NCBI GenBank assembly: GCA_046349435.1
Contig: JAXMCI010000027.1
Location: 32,851-96,850, forward strand
Reading direction: 5' to 3'
DNA length: 64,000 nucleotides
DNA from: JAXMCI01 sp046349435
GTDB taxonomy: Bacteria > Pseudomonadota > Alphaproteobacteria > Dongiales > Dongiaceae
In this document: piece after piece, positions 1 to 8,405 of the stretch
Layout of the letters: each line of letters begins with the position of its first letter
How positions within the stretch are numbered: position 1 is the first letter of the stretch
Program-made: the position numbers and the translations under genes
The notes under the pieces: generated by a model
Databases searched by the model: none
Seen by the model: the letters and a program-made list of their open reading frames with translations, nothing else
What the model was told of the DNA's origin: nothing

Positions 1-249
1 GGCCAGCGCCGTGAACGTCATGCTGTGGGCGGCGGCGAGCCGGTCGCCCATCGCCTTGAGGATCTCCATCGCCTTCGGCTCGAGGATCGGCTTCTCGGGC
101 AGGTTGACGGTCGGCAGCCGGGACGGCGGCGCGGCCGGCCCGGCACTGGGCGGCGTTGCGGTCGCATCCTCGGCGCGAGCGCCAGGCGCCGGCACGGCGC
201 CGATCAGGGCGAGGCAAAGGGCAAGGGCGGACCAGGCAGTCGCGCGCAT
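1..249 (-). CDS. Secreted protein, N-terminal part (DUF2092-like)
   Basis: The first 83 codons of a gene that runs off the left edge of the window. The product starts with a clear signal peptide (MRATAWSALALCLALIG, cleavage near AGARA-E, about residue 26) and then a Pro/Ala-rich stretch. From about residue 54 it reads ILEPKAMEILKAMGDRL, which resembles the opening helix of periplasmic DUF2092 proteins, a fold related to the lipoprotein carrier LolA. The ATG at 249 is preceded by a GGAGGT-type ribosome binding site. Family assignment rests on one short segment and is tentative; export is much safer. Confidence 0.65.
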   Translation of the reverse strand, partial: MRATAWSALALCLALIGAVPAPGARAEDATATPPSAGPAAPPSRLPTVNLPEKPILEPKAMEILKAMGDRLAAAHSMTFTALA

Positions 250-389
250 CGGGGAACCTCCGGGATTGCTATATCATCGGTGGCCCGCGGCCGGAATACT
301 TGTCCTTTCGTGCCAACCGCTCGGCGGCCGCGCCGTAACCTGCTAGAAAGGCGGCCCGGCAGATCGGGGCGGCGAGGGAGGGGCGCTGG

Positions 390-1079
390 ATGGCAGCCGG
401 GGCAGAGGATCGGGACGGCGATTCGACCGAGGCGCTGATCCCGATCGGCCGTTACCGCTGCTTCTACCTCGTGCTGGCGCTCGTCGGGCTGCTCGCCCTC
501 TACCCCTACCTGGGCTTTACCGGCGACGGGCGGATCCTCCTCAACCTGCTCAACCTGATCGTCATGGGCGGCGCCCTCGCGACGGTCCGGCGGCAGCCGC
601 TGTCGGTGCTCCGCGTCGTGCTGCTGGTGCTGCTCGTCCTCGGGCTGCAGATCTGGCACCTGATAGCGCCGGCGCCGGTGCCCTTTCTCCTGCTGTGCGT
701 GGCGATGTCGGGCCTCTATGGCCTGGTCGTGGTCGGGCTGCTCGCCTACCTGCTGCGGCGGGAGCCGATAACCCCCGACAAGCTCTATGCCGGCATCGCC
801 GGCTACATCCTGATCGGCCTCTTCTTCGCCGCCCTCCTGCGGCTGCTGCAGGATCTCGACCCGCGCGCCTTCAGCGCCGATCCGTCCGTGCAGGGGCCGC
901 CGGAGTTCTTCGACTTCATCTATGTCAGCTTCGGCACCCTGACGACGGCGGGCTTCACCGGGCTGACGCCGGTGCTGCAGCAGGCGCGTTCCCTGCTGGT
1001 GCTCGAGGAGATCACCGGCTTCGTCTATGCCGCCCTCCTCGTCGCCCGGCTGACCTCGCTCTATCGCCCCGGAGGTTGA
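390..1079 (+). CDS. Two-pore-helix ion channel family membrane protein
   Basis: A 229-residue inner-membrane protein with about five to six hydrophobic segments (roughly residues 24-42, 48-62, 72-92, 97-121, 133-152 and 203-220). Residues 178-193 read YVSFGTLTTAGFTGLT, aligning with the re-entrant pore loop of bacterial two-TM potassium channels (typically YFSFVTLTTVGYGDIT). The helix before it and the one after it match the Ion_trans_2 layout. The selectivity filter TVGYGD is replaced by TAGFTG, so potassium selectivity cannot be assumed. The GGGAGGGGC stretch before the ATG is a good ribosome binding site. It converges on the glycosyltransferase downstream. Confidence 0.85.
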   Translation: MAAGAEDRDGDSTEALIPIGRYRCFYLVLALVGLLALYPYLGFTGDGRILLNLLNLIVMGGALATVRRQPLSVLRVVLLVLLVLGLQIWHLIAPAPVPFLLLCVAMSGLYGLVVVGLLAYLLRREPITPDKLYAGIAGYILIGLFFAALLRLLQDLDPRAFSADPSVQGPPEFFDFIYVSFGTLTTAGFTGLTPVLQQARSLLVLEEITGFVYAALLVARLTSLYRPGG

Positions 1080-1097
1080 GATCGGGCCCCCGTCTCA
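1077..1097. terminator. Short bidirectional hairpin between convergent genes
   Basis: An imperfect inverted repeat (TGAGA-TCGGG against CCCG-TCTCA, one bulged base) spans both stop codons of the convergent channel and glycosyltransferase genes. It has no T-tract. It could act as a weak two-way terminator; this is inference from position and symmetry only. Confidence 0.3.
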
Positions 1098-2096
1098 GGG
1101 CAGGGCCAGCAGCAGCCGGCGGACGGCCTCGACCAGCGGGCGCAGCCAGGGCCGCGCCAGGATCAGGCGCCAGCAGGCCGCCGCCGGGGGCGTGCGCAGC
1201 ACCCGCCGCGCCAGGTCGAGCGTCCGGCTGGTCGCGGCCGCCGGCTGCGGCCGCGACTGCGGCAGCAATCCGTCGCGCTCCAGGTAGGTGTGCAGGTCGG
1301 GCGTCACGCGGCCCTGCCACTTCTGCCGGAAGTGGGCGGCGTTGGCCTGCTCGTGGTCCCTGCGGCCGGGGCTCTGCAGGCCGATGTGATAGATCACGCT
1401 GTCCCCGGCGTAGTAGACGATGCCGCCGCGCTCGCGCACGCGCAGGCAGAAATCGACGTCCTCGTAGCCGTTCCGGAAGGCCGGATCGAAGCCGCCGAGC
1501 GCCTGGAACAGGCGGCGCGGCACCAGCCAGCAGGCCGCCGTCACGATCTGGAACTCGCGGCCGAGCAGGGCCGGTGGAAAATCGCCCGGCCGGCCGGCAT
1601 GGAGATGGACCGGCTGCCCGTCGTCGTCGAACACCATGCCGGCATGGTTGATCGTCCCGGTGCCGGGCGTGAGCTGCCGGTTGCCGACCACCCCGATTCG
1701 CGGGTCCCGTCGCGCCGCGGCGACCAGCCGGGCGAGCCAGCCGGGGGTCACCCGGGTGTCGTTGTTGAGCAGGCAGAGATACGCGCCGCGCGCGACCGCG
1801 GCGGCGTCGTTCATGTTGCGCGCGAATCCCTGGCGGGTGGCGTTGCGCACCACCGTGATGCGCTCTCCCAGGGATGCGAGATAGGCCGGCGTATCGTCGA
1901 TCGAGCAATCGTCGATCACCAGGATCTCGGTCGGAATCGCCGGGTCGGCGCAGGCGAACACGCTGTCCAGGCAGTCCCGCGTCAGCTCCACGCGGTCGCA
2001 CACCGGCACCAGCAGCGAGACCAGCGGGGTCGCGCCTGACGGGTCGTCGCCGGACCCGCCGCCGGGCGGCGGCAGGTCGTGGCCGGGGGCGGGCAA
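1095..2096 (-). CDS. Glycosyltransferase family 2
   Basis: A 333-residue cytoplasmic glycosyltransferase of the GT-A fold, expected to transfer a nucleotide-activated sugar to a surface polysaccharide or lipid-linked oligosaccharide. Visible motifs are the Rossmann start VSLLVPVCDRVE (about residue 26), ILVIDDCSIDDT, the metal-binding LLNNDT, and GYEDVDFCLRVRERG, the catalytic ED-x-D segment of rhamnosyltransferase-like GT2 enzymes. The only start that gives a Gly/Pro-rich leader is a TTG at 2096; upstream in frame there is a stop and no ATG or GTG, so the true start may lie somewhat further inside. The acceptor is unknown. Confidence 0.9.
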   Translation of the reverse strand: MPAPGHDLPPPGGGSGDDPSGATPLVSLLVPVCDRVELTRDCLDSVFACADPAIPTEILVIDDCSIDDTPAYLASLGERITVVRNATRQGFARNMNDAAAVARGAYLCLLNNDTRVTPGWLARLVAAARRDPRIGVVGNRQLTPGTGTINHAGMVFDDDGQPVHLHAGRPGDFPPALLGREFQIVTAACWLVPRRLFQALGGFDPAFRNGYEDVDFCLRVRERGGIVYYAGDSVIYHIGLQSPGRRDHEQANAAHFRQKWQGRVTPDLHTYLERDGLLPQSRPQPAAATSRTLDLARRVLRTPPAAACWRLILARPWLRPLVEAVRRLLLALP

Positions 2097-2368
2097 GGGC
2101 GGATGAGCTCCTGGCAGGTCGATCGAGGCGAACCCTAGGCAGGGGCGGCGTCACTGACAACCGGCATCTCGGTCCGGCCGCGCCGGCGCCCCCGGGCCCG
2201 CAGCGGGGGGTTGTCGGCCCCCGACCGCCGGGCTATGAGGGCGGGAAGGAAGCGATTTGCGAGAGCAGAGTGGCAGGGAGCACCGGGTTCTCCACGGAGT
2301 TGGGCGCGGCGGTCGCGGCGGAACCCCAGCCGGTACGCGCCGTCAGGCTCGGCGTGGTGGCGGGAGCC

Positions 2369-2731
2369 ATGGCGACGCAGCCCTGGCTCAGCGTGGTTGC
2401 GCCGTCGCCGCCGCCGTCGCCGCCCGTGCCGCCGCCCGCCATGGCCGCGCCGGGCGGCAGGCGGGTGGTGCTGGACGCCCTGCGCGCGGCGCTGCGGCCG
2501 CTGCTCCTCCGCTTCGAGTACCGGGTCCGCACCGCCGTCGAGGGCAGCTCGGCGGCCTGGGCGATCGCCCGGGCCGAGCGGCAGCTGGTCGAGCAGCGGG
2601 TGATCCTCGAGTCGATGGAGCGCCGCATCGTCGCGCTCGTTGCGGAGCTCGCCCAGCTGCAGCAGGAGCTGTCGGAGCGGCGCGACGCGCCGATCGTGCA
2701 GGACCGCGACGGGCCGGGAGATCCTGCTTGA
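2369..2731 (+). CDS. Hypothetical coiled-coil protein at the head of a glycosyltransferase operon
   Basis: A 120-residue protein I do not recognise. The first 35 residues are Pro/Ala-rich and disordered (APSPPPSPPVPPP). The rest is helical with heptad-like spacing (VEQRVILESMERRIVALVAELAQLQQELSER), so a coiled coil is likely. The gene opens a run of four genes overlapping by 1-4 bases, suggesting translational coupling and a role alongside the sugar transferases. An alternative GTG start at 2270 would add 33 residues; neither start has an ideal ribosome binding site. Confidence 0.7.
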   Translation: MATQPWLSVVAPSPPPSPPVPPPAMAAPGGRRVVLDALRAALRPLLLRFEYRVRTAVEGSSAAWAIARAERQLVEQRVILESMERRIVALVAELAQLQQELSERRDAPIVQDRDGPGDPA

Positions 2732-3222
2732 GGATCGGCATCGTCTCCGCCGCGGTGCCGCTGGCCGGCGGTGGGCGGCGGATCGCGGCGGCGCTGCGCG
2801 CCGCGCTCACCGAGCGCAACCATCGCGTCGAGACCGTCCTGCTGCCGATCGACGAATCGGCGGACGACCTGCTGCAGCAGGTCATGGCCTATCGCCTGGT
2901 CGAGCTCGACCCGCAGTTCGACCGGGTGATCACCGTGCGCCCGCCTGCCCACGTCGTGCGCCATCGCTGCAAGGTCGTCCTGATCGGCCACCGGACGCGC
3001 TCGTCCCTGCCGGACACGCGCTGGGCGCAGGCGCTGCGGGCGGAGCTCGAGCGCGTCGATGCCGCGGCCCTGCGCGAGGCCCGCGCCGTCTACGTCCGCG
3101 ACCGGGAGACCGCCGAGCGGCTGCGCCGCGGCCATGCCCGCTGCGAGGCGCTCGCCCTGCCGCTGACGCGCGCCCGCCGCGCGATCGGCTGGGACGCCGC
3201 ACTGGAGAAGCTGCTGGCGTGA
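2728..3222 (+). CDS. Short glycosyltransferase-like protein (half-length)
   Basis: A 164-residue protein starting with a TTG whose last two bases form the stop of the previous gene (TTGA). It opens with LRIGIVSAAVPLAGGGRRIAAALRAALTERNH, the usual beginning of a GT-B glycosyltransferase with its Gly-rich loop. It then ends about where the N-terminal Rossmann domain would end; no C-terminal nucleotide-sugar-binding domain follows. The next gene repeats the same opening pattern. It may be a stand-alone N domain acting with a partner, or a decayed transferase kept for coupling. Residues 90-140 align by eye with the same region of the next protein (ALREARAVYVRDRETAERL versus ALTEARSVFTSSPVTRDRL), suggesting duplication. 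Confidence 0.75.
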   Translation: MRIGIVSAAVPLAGGGRRIAAALRAALTERNHRVETVLLPIDESADDLLQQVMAYRLVELDPQFDRVITVRPPAHVVRHRCKVVLIGHRTRSSLPDTRWAQALRAELERVDAAALREARAVYVRDRETAERLRRGHARCEALALPLTRARRAIGWDAALEKLLA

Positions 3223-4253
3223 GGGTCCTCGTCCTCAGCACCATGGTGCCCTTCGTCCACGGCGGTGCCGAGATCCAGCGGGATGCCCTGCTGGTCCGGC
3301 TGCGCCGGCGCGGCATCGCCGCGGAGGCGATGAGCCTGCCCTTCCTGTGGGAGCCCTACGAGCGGGTGGTCGAGGAGATGGTGCTCGCCCGCAGCCTGCG
3401 CATCGCCCGCGCCGACCGGGTGATCGCCCTCAAGTTCCCGGCCTATCTCGTACCCTGCGAGTCCAAGGTGGTCTGGCTGATCCACCAGTACCGCCAGGCC
3501 TACGACATGTTCGAGGCGGGCCACTCGAACATCCCGCAGACGGCCCGCGGCGCCGCGCTGCGCGCCATGGTGGCGGCGGCCGATACCAGCGCGCTGACCG
3601 AGGCGCGGTCCGTCTTCACCTCCTCGCCGGTGACCCGCGACCGGCTGCTCCGCTTCAACGGCCTCGAGGCCGCCGTGCTGCCCGTGCCGCTCGACGATCC
3701 CGAGCGATTCGGCGGCGGCCCGTCGGACGGCTACATCGTCGCGACCGGGCGGGTGGGCGCGCTGAAGCGCCAGTGGCTGCTGCTGCGGGCGCTGCGCCAT
3801 GCGCCGGGCGTGCGGGCCGTGATCGCCGGCCCGCCCGACCGCCCGCAGGATGCCGAGGAGCTGCGCCGCCTGCTCGAAGCCGAGGGTCTCTCCGATCGGG
3901 TCCGGCTCGTGCTCAGGTTCCTGCCGCGGGACGACCTCGCCGAGCTGGTCAATCGCAGCCTTGGGGTCGCCTGCCTGCCCTTCGAGGAGGACACCGCGAG
4001 CTTCGTCGCGATGGAGGCGTTCCAGGCCGGCAAGCCGGTGCTCACGCTGACCGATTCCGGCGGGGTCCTCGACCTCGTGCGCGACGGCGAGACCGGCTGG
4101 GTGGCGGCGCCGACGCCGGAATCGCTCGGCGCGGCGCTGCGCGCCATGGCGGCCGCGCCGGCCGAGGCGGCGGCGCGGGGCGAGGCGGGCCGCCGCGCCT
4201 TCCTGGCCCGCGGCGTCGCCTGGCCGCAGACGCTGGACCGGCTGCTGGCATGA
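3219..4253 (+). CDS. Glycosyltransferase family 4
   Basis: A 344-residue GT-B retaining glycosyltransferase. The N domain starts VRVLVLSTMVPFVHGGAEIQRDAL with the usual Gly-Gly acceptor loop. The C domain carries GYIVATGRVGALKRQWLLLRAL and the donor-binding stretch PFEEDTASFVAMEAFQAGKPVLT, whose spaced glutamates (E-x7-E) are the GT4 signature. The GTG start overlaps the previous stop (GTGA) and its own stop overlaps the next ATG (ATGA), so all four operon genes are translationally coupled. Sugar and acceptor are not predictable; surface polysaccharide synthesis is likely. Confidence 0.92.
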   Translation: MRVLVLSTMVPFVHGGAEIQRDALLVRLRRRGIAAEAMSLPFLWEPYERVVEEMVLARSLRIARADRVIALKFPAYLVPCESKVVWLIHQYRQAYDMFEAGHSNIPQTARGAALRAMVAAADTSALTEARSVFTSSPVTRDRLLRFNGLEAAVLPVPLDDPERFGGGPSDGYIVATGRVGALKRQWLLLRALRHAPGVRAVIAGPPDRPQDAEELRRLLEAEGLSDRVRLVLRFLPRDDLAELVNRSLGVACLPFEEDTASFVAMEAFQAGKPVLTLTDSGGVLDLVRDGETGWVAAPTPESLGAALRAMAAAPAEAAARGEAGRRAFLARGVAWPQTLDRLLA

Positions 4254-5551
4254 GCCTGCGCATCGCCTGGCTGGGCCCCTGGAACAGCCGCTCCACCATC
4301 GCCCATTTCGGCGCCCTGGTGGGCGGCGAGCTGCAGGCCCGCGGGCACACCGTGAGCGTCTTCCGCACCGAAACCGGCGCGGCCCGCGCCCTGCCGGCGC
4401 TGCCGGCCGCGGGCGAGCCCGGCTGGCTGGCGGAGACGAGCGCCGGCGCGCTGCAGCGGCGGCACGATGTCGTGCTCGCCAACGTCGGCAACAACTTCGC
4501 CTATCACGGCGCGCTGCTGCCCGAGCTTCCGCGGCTCGGCGCCGTGCTCATCCTGCACGACTTCTTCCTCGGCCATCTCGCCCACGAATGGGCAGAGGCG
4601 GAGCCCGAGGCGGTGCCGGTGCTGCGGCGCATGCTCGAGGCCGCCTACGGCCCGGCCGGCTGGCCCGACGGCGAGCCCTTCTGGATCGGCGAGACCGAGA
4701 TGGCCCGCCGCCGGCCGATGCTCGAATGCTTCGCCGCTGCGGGCATCGGCGCGGTCGTCCATGCCGGCCACTACGCGCCGCGTACCCTTGCGGCCTGCGG
4801 TGGTCCGGTGGCCTGCCTGCCGCTCGCCTATGACTGCCCGGCGGCGCCGCCGCCGCGCCTGTCCGGGCCGGCGCTGACGCTGGTCACCATCGGCCATCTC
4901 AACCCCAACCGGCAGGTCGACCAGATCCTCCGGGCGCTGGCGCAGTCCTCGCGGCTGCGGGACTGCCGGCTGCGGGTCGTCGGTCCGTGCCGGCCCGAGG
5001 ATCGCGGCGACCTGCTGGCGCTCGCCAAGACGCTCGGCGTGGTCCCGCCGCGCTTCACCGGCTGGATCGCCGAGTCGGAGCTGCTGCGCCACCGCAACGA
5101 GGCGGACATCCTGTTCTGCCTGCGCTCGCCGGTGCTCGAAGGGGCCTCCGGGTCGGTGATCATGGCGATGCTCTCGGCGCGGCCGACCCTGGTCTCCGAC
5201 CATGGCTGCTACGCGGAGATTCCCGACGACTGCGTCTACAAGTGCCGCCCCGGGGCCGAGGCCGCCGACATCGCGCGCCATCTCGAGGGCATTCTCGCCG
5301 CGCCCGCGGCGGCGCGGCCGGCCGGCCTCCGCGCCGCCGCCCATGCCCGGCGGCGGCACGCGGTCGGCGGCTATGTCGACGGGCTGCTGCCGCTGATCGA
5401 GGCCGCGGTCGCCGGCGGGCCGATCCTGCGCGCCGGGCTCGGCCTCGGCGGCATCCTGGCCGCGCTCGGCGCCGGCCCCGACGATCCGGCGGCAGAGCGG
5501 ATCGGCGGGGCGCTGACCGAGCTGCTCGGCGACGGCGCGGCCCGCGGCTGA
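4250..5551 (+). CDS. Glycosyltransferase family 4 (GT-B)
   Basis: A 433-residue GT-B glycosyltransferase closing the operon. The N domain opens LRIAWLGPWNSRSTIAHFGALVGGELQARGH. A long middle section includes the hydrophobic and acidic stretch VLILHDFFLGHLAHEW. The C domain has LVTIGHLNPNRQVDQILRAL, RFTGWIAESELLRHRNEADI and the donor loop LEGASGSVIMAMLSARPTLVSD. About 60 residues after the catalytic domain form an extra Ala/Gly-rich helical tail. The ATG overlaps the previous stop. With its neighbours it probably builds one capsule, exopolysaccharide or O-antigen oligosaccharide. Confidence 0.9.
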   Translation: MSLRIAWLGPWNSRSTIAHFGALVGGELQARGHTVSVFRTETGAARALPALPAAGEPGWLAETSAGALQRRHDVVLANVGNNFAYHGALLPELPRLGAVLILHDFFLGHLAHEWAEAEPEAVPVLRRMLEAAYGPAGWPDGEPFWIGETEMARRRPMLECFAAAGIGAVVHAGHYAPRTLAACGGPVACLPLAYDCPAAPPPRLSGPALTLVTIGHLNPNRQVDQILRALAQSSRLRDCRLRVVGPCRPEDRGDLLALAKTLGVVPPRFTGWIAESELLRHRNEADILFCLRSPVLEGASGSVIMAMLSARPTLVSDHGCYAEIPDDCVYKCRPGAEAADIARHLEGILAAPAAARPAGLRAAAHARRRHAVGGYVDGLLPLIEAAVAGGPILRAGLGLGGILAALGAGPDDPAAERIGGALTELLGDGAARG

Positions 5552-5576
5552 GCGCAGGCGCGCTGCGGTCCGTCCG

Positions 5577-6536
5577 TCAGAACGACACCCTCGCCATCGC
5601 TGCGCGATGATCGGACGGCCAGGGGGTCACCACCAGGTCGGCCTCCGGCGCCTTCTCGCCGACGATCCCCGCCGCCTCGACCCGCAGCCCGGCGCCGCGG
5701 GCCAGGATGAAGTCGATGCGGTCGTGGTGATCCTCCGGATCGCTCGGCGCGCTCGTCGGCGTCCAGGTGAAGCCGGGCCTCGCGACCTCGTCGGGAAAGG
5801 CCGTACGGAATGTGTCGACGAAGCCGGCCTCCTCGATCGCCTTGGCGGTCGGCCATTCGACGACCATGGGCTGGTGCCCGGCCTTGACCGCGCCGCTGGT
5901 CCAGTCGCGGTGGCTGGGCTCGTTGAAATCGCCCATGACGAACTGGGCCGCGGCGTCGCCCTCGGCGGCGATGTCGGCCAGCAGCAGGGCCAGCGCCTTG
6001 CCGCGCGTCGCCTTGGCGCTGTCGACCGCCTCGGCCGCCGTCTTCAGGAACGGGAAGCTGCCGTACTCGATCTTCAGCAGCTGGTAGGGCTGGTAGGGCG
6101 CATCGTCGAGATTCATCGAGTAGGCGACGACCTTGCGCCCGTCGACGTCGATCTCGACGCCGACGCCGTTCGGCGTCTCCTTGCCGAGCGGGTATCGGCT
6201 GAGGACCGCGTCGGCCCAGTGGTTCTCGGTGTTGTGCCTGAACTCGTGATAGTGGTAGCCGAGCGCCGCGGCGATCGCGGCCGCGCGGCTGTCGTCGCCG
6301 GCCGGGCAGACGTCGGCGGTGCAGGGGTCGGGCTCGGGCACCGTCTCCTGCACCGCGACGATGTCGGCGCCGGTCGCCCGGATCGCCGCGACCGTCTCGT
6401 CGATCGGCTTCTGCGCGTTTGCCCCGGCGCCCCACATGTTGAAGCTCATCAGCGTGAGCTCCGCGGCCGCCGCCGGCCCGCTGCCCGCCAGCAGCGGCAG
6501 CACGGCCAGCGCCGGCAGAAGGCTGCGTCGTGTCAT
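5577..6536 (-). CDS. Secreted endonuclease/exonuclease/phosphatase-fold protein
   Basis: A 319-residue exported hydrolase. Residues 1-25 form a signal peptide ending in GPAAAA. The mature part starts ELTLMSFNMWG and contains the family metal and catalytic motifs: VAVQETV, VMGDFNEPSHRDW and the terminal WPSDHRAAMARV. Members cleave phosphodiester or phosphoester bonds in nucleic acids, inositol phosphates or sphingolipids. HDRIDFILARG is the usual strand before the last histidine. The ATG at 6536 is the only one directly ahead of the signal peptide. Substrate unknown; a periplasmic or extracellular location is well supported. Confidence 0.9.
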   Translation of the reverse strand: MTRRSLLPALAVLPLLAGSGPAAAAELTLMSFNMWGAGANAQKPIDETVAAIRATGADIVAVQETVPEPDPCTADVCPAGDDSRAAAIAAALGYHYHEFRHNTENHWADAVLSRYPLGKETPNGVGVEIDVDGRKVVAYSMNLDDAPYQPYQLLKIEYGSFPFLKTAAEAVDSAKATRGKALALLLADIAAEGDAAAQFVMGDFNEPSHRDWTSGAVKAGHQPMVVEWPTAKAIEEAGFVDTFRTAFPDEVARPGFTWTPTSAPSDPEDHHDRIDFILARGAGLRVEAAGIVGEKAPEADLVVTPWPSDHRAAMARVSF

Positions 6537-6694
6537 GGCTGTCCCCCTGATTGCCCCGGACGATCCTAGGTGCCACAGGTGACAGCAGCATGGCAGCGGA
6601 AATCGCCGCCGGCCGCGGCGCCGGACGTCCTCGATCCCGGCGACTCCGCGGCGGGCTTGGACTAGGATCGGGCGGCAGCCACGGGAGATTGCGG

Positions 6695-7285
6695 ATGACC
6701 GGGCCGTTGCCCAGCCTGTTCCTCGCCCGCCACGGCGAGACCACCTGGAGCCTGTCCGGCCAGCATACCGGGCTGACCGACCTGCCGCTGACCGAGCGCG
6801 GCGAGAGCAATGCGCGGCGGCTCGGCGAGCGGCTGGCCGGCCGGACCTTCGCCCGGGTGCTGGCCAGCCCGCTGCAGCGGGCCTGGCGCACCGCCGAGCT
6901 CGCCGGCTTCGACGCCGAGCCCGAGCCGGCACTGGTCGAATGGAACTACGGCGACTACGAGGGTCGCCGCAGCGCCGAGATCCATCGCGAGCGGCCGGAC
7001 TGGGACCTCTTCCGCGACGGCTGCCCGGGCGGCGAGTCGCCGGCCGAGGTGGCGGCGCGGGCCGACCGGGTGATCGCCCGGGTGCGGGCGGCGGGCGGCG
7101 ACGTGCTGCTGTTCTCCAGCGGGCACATCCTGCGGGTGCTGGCGGCGCGCTGGCTCGGGCTCGGTCCCGACGGCGGCCGGCTCCTCATGCTCGGCACGGC
7201 GAGCCTGAGCACGCTCGGCTACGAGCACAATCTGGAGCAGCCGGCGGTCCGGCTGTGGAACGACACCACCCACGTCGCGGGCTGA
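6695..7285 (+). CDS. Histidine phosphatase family protein
   Basis: A 196-residue member of the phosphoglycerate-mutase-like histidine phosphatases. The catalytic RHGET is at residues 12-16, the second phosphate-pocket arginine follows (LASPLQRAWRTAEL), the acid/base glutamate is in VEWNYGDYEGRR, and the second histidine is in LLFSSGHILRVLAARWL. The length suits a small phosphatase acting on a sugar phosphate or nucleotide. It lies divergent from the exonuclease-fold gene and just upstream of a sugar-metabolism operon. The ATG at 6695 follows a weak GGGAGA site. Confidence 0.93.
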   Translation: MTGPLPSLFLARHGETTWSLSGQHTGLTDLPLTERGESNARRLGERLAGRTFARVLASPLQRAWRTAELAGFDAEPEPALVEWNYGDYEGRRSAEIHRERPDWDLFRDGCPGGESPAEVAARADRVIARVRAAGGDVLLFSSGHILRVLAARWLGLGPDGGRLLMLGTASLSTLGYEHNLEQPAVRLWNDTTHVAG

Positions 7286-7378
7286 CCCCGCGGGGGTGGC
7301 TGGCGTCGCGCGGCCGGCTCGGTCATTCTGGCCGGCGCCCCCGCCGGACGGCGGGGCAGGAGAGCGATGGAGGAGCCG

Positions 7379-8398
7379 ATGCAACTCGGGATGATCGGGC
7401 TGGGGCGCATGGGCGCCAACATGGTGCGGCGCCTGCTCAAGGGCGGCCACCAGTGCGTCGTGTTCGACCGCTCGCAGGCGGCGGTCGCGGCGCTCGGAAC
7501 GGAGGGCGCGACGGGGACCGGCGCGCTCGCCGACTTCGTCGCCAAGCTGGCCCAGCCGCGGGCGGTCTGGCTGATGGTCCCGGCGGCGGCGGTCGACGGC
7601 ACCATCGCCGACCTGCTGCCGCTGCTCGCCCCCGGCGACATCCTGATCGACGGCGGCAATTCCTACTACATCGACGACATCAGGCGGGCCAAGGAGCTGG
7701 CGCCGCGCGGCATCCACTATGTCGACGTCGGCACCAGCGGCGGCGTCTGGGGGCTGGAGCGCGGCTACTGCATGATGATCGGCGGCGAGACCGAGGTGGT
7801 GCGGCGCCTCGACCCGATCTTCGCCACCCTGGCGCCCGGCATCGGCTCGATCCCGCGCACCCCCGGCCGGGACAAGTCCGGCGGCACCGCCGAGCAGGGC
7901 TATCTGCATTGCGGGCCGAACGGCGCCGGCCATTTCGTCAAGATGGTCCATAACGGCATCGAGTACGGCATCATGGCCGCCTATGCCGAGGGCTTCGGCG
8001 TGCTGCGCTCGGCCAATGTCGGCAAGGCCGACCACGCGGTCGACGCCGAGACGACGCCGCTGCGCGATCCCGAGCACTACCAGTACGACCTCAACCTGCC
8101 CGACATCGCCGAGCTGTGGCGGCGCGGCAGCGTGATCGCCTCCTGGCTGCTCGACCTCAGCGCCTCGGCGCTGATCAAGGATCCGGCGCTCGCCGGCTTC
8201 GCCGGCCGGGTCTCGGACTCGGGCGAGGGGCGCTGGACGATCAAGGCGGCGATCGACGAGGCGGTGCCGGCGCACGTGCTGACGGCGGCGCTCTACGAGC
8301 GCTTCAGCTCGCGCGGCGAGGCCGAGTTCGCCGACAAGCTGCTCTCGGCCATGCGCTTCGAGTTCGGCGGCCACGTCGAGAAGCCGTCCGGGTCCTAG
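7379..8398 (+). CDS. gnd: 6-phosphogluconate dehydrogenase, decarboxylating (short form)
   Basis: About 339 residues; oxidises and decarboxylates 6-phosphogluconate to ribulose 5-phosphate in the oxidative pentose phosphate pathway. The Rossmann motif GMIGLGRMGANMVRRL begins at once, followed by ILIDGGNSYYIDDIRRA, DVGTSGGVWGLERGYCMMIGG and the substrate-binding GAGHFVKMVHNGIEYG, where the lysine and asparagine are catalytic. The length is that of the short bacterial YqeC-type enzymes rather than the roughly 470-residue form. Two starts are possible: ATG 7367 (MEEPMQLG) and ATG 7379; the second is placed ideally after GGAGG and is preferred. It leads a three-gene operon. Confidence 0.93.
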   Translation: MQLGMIGLGRMGANMVRRLLKGGHQCVVFDRSQAAVAALGTEGATGTGALADFVAKLAQPRAVWLMVPAAAVDGTIADLLPLLAPGDILIDGGNSYYIDDIRRAKELAPRGIHYVDVGTSGGVWGLERGYCMMIGGETEVVRRLDPIFATLAPGIGSIPRTPGRDKSGGTAEQGYLHCGPNGAGHFVKMVHNGIEYGIMAAYAEGFGVLRSANVGKADHAVDAETTPLRDPEHYQYDLNLPDIAELWRRGSVIASWLLDLSASALIKDPALAGFAGRVSDSGEGRWTIKAAIDEAVPAHVLTAALYERFSSRGEAEFADKLLSAMRFEFGGHVEKPSGS

Positions 8399-8405
8399 CC
8401 GGCGC

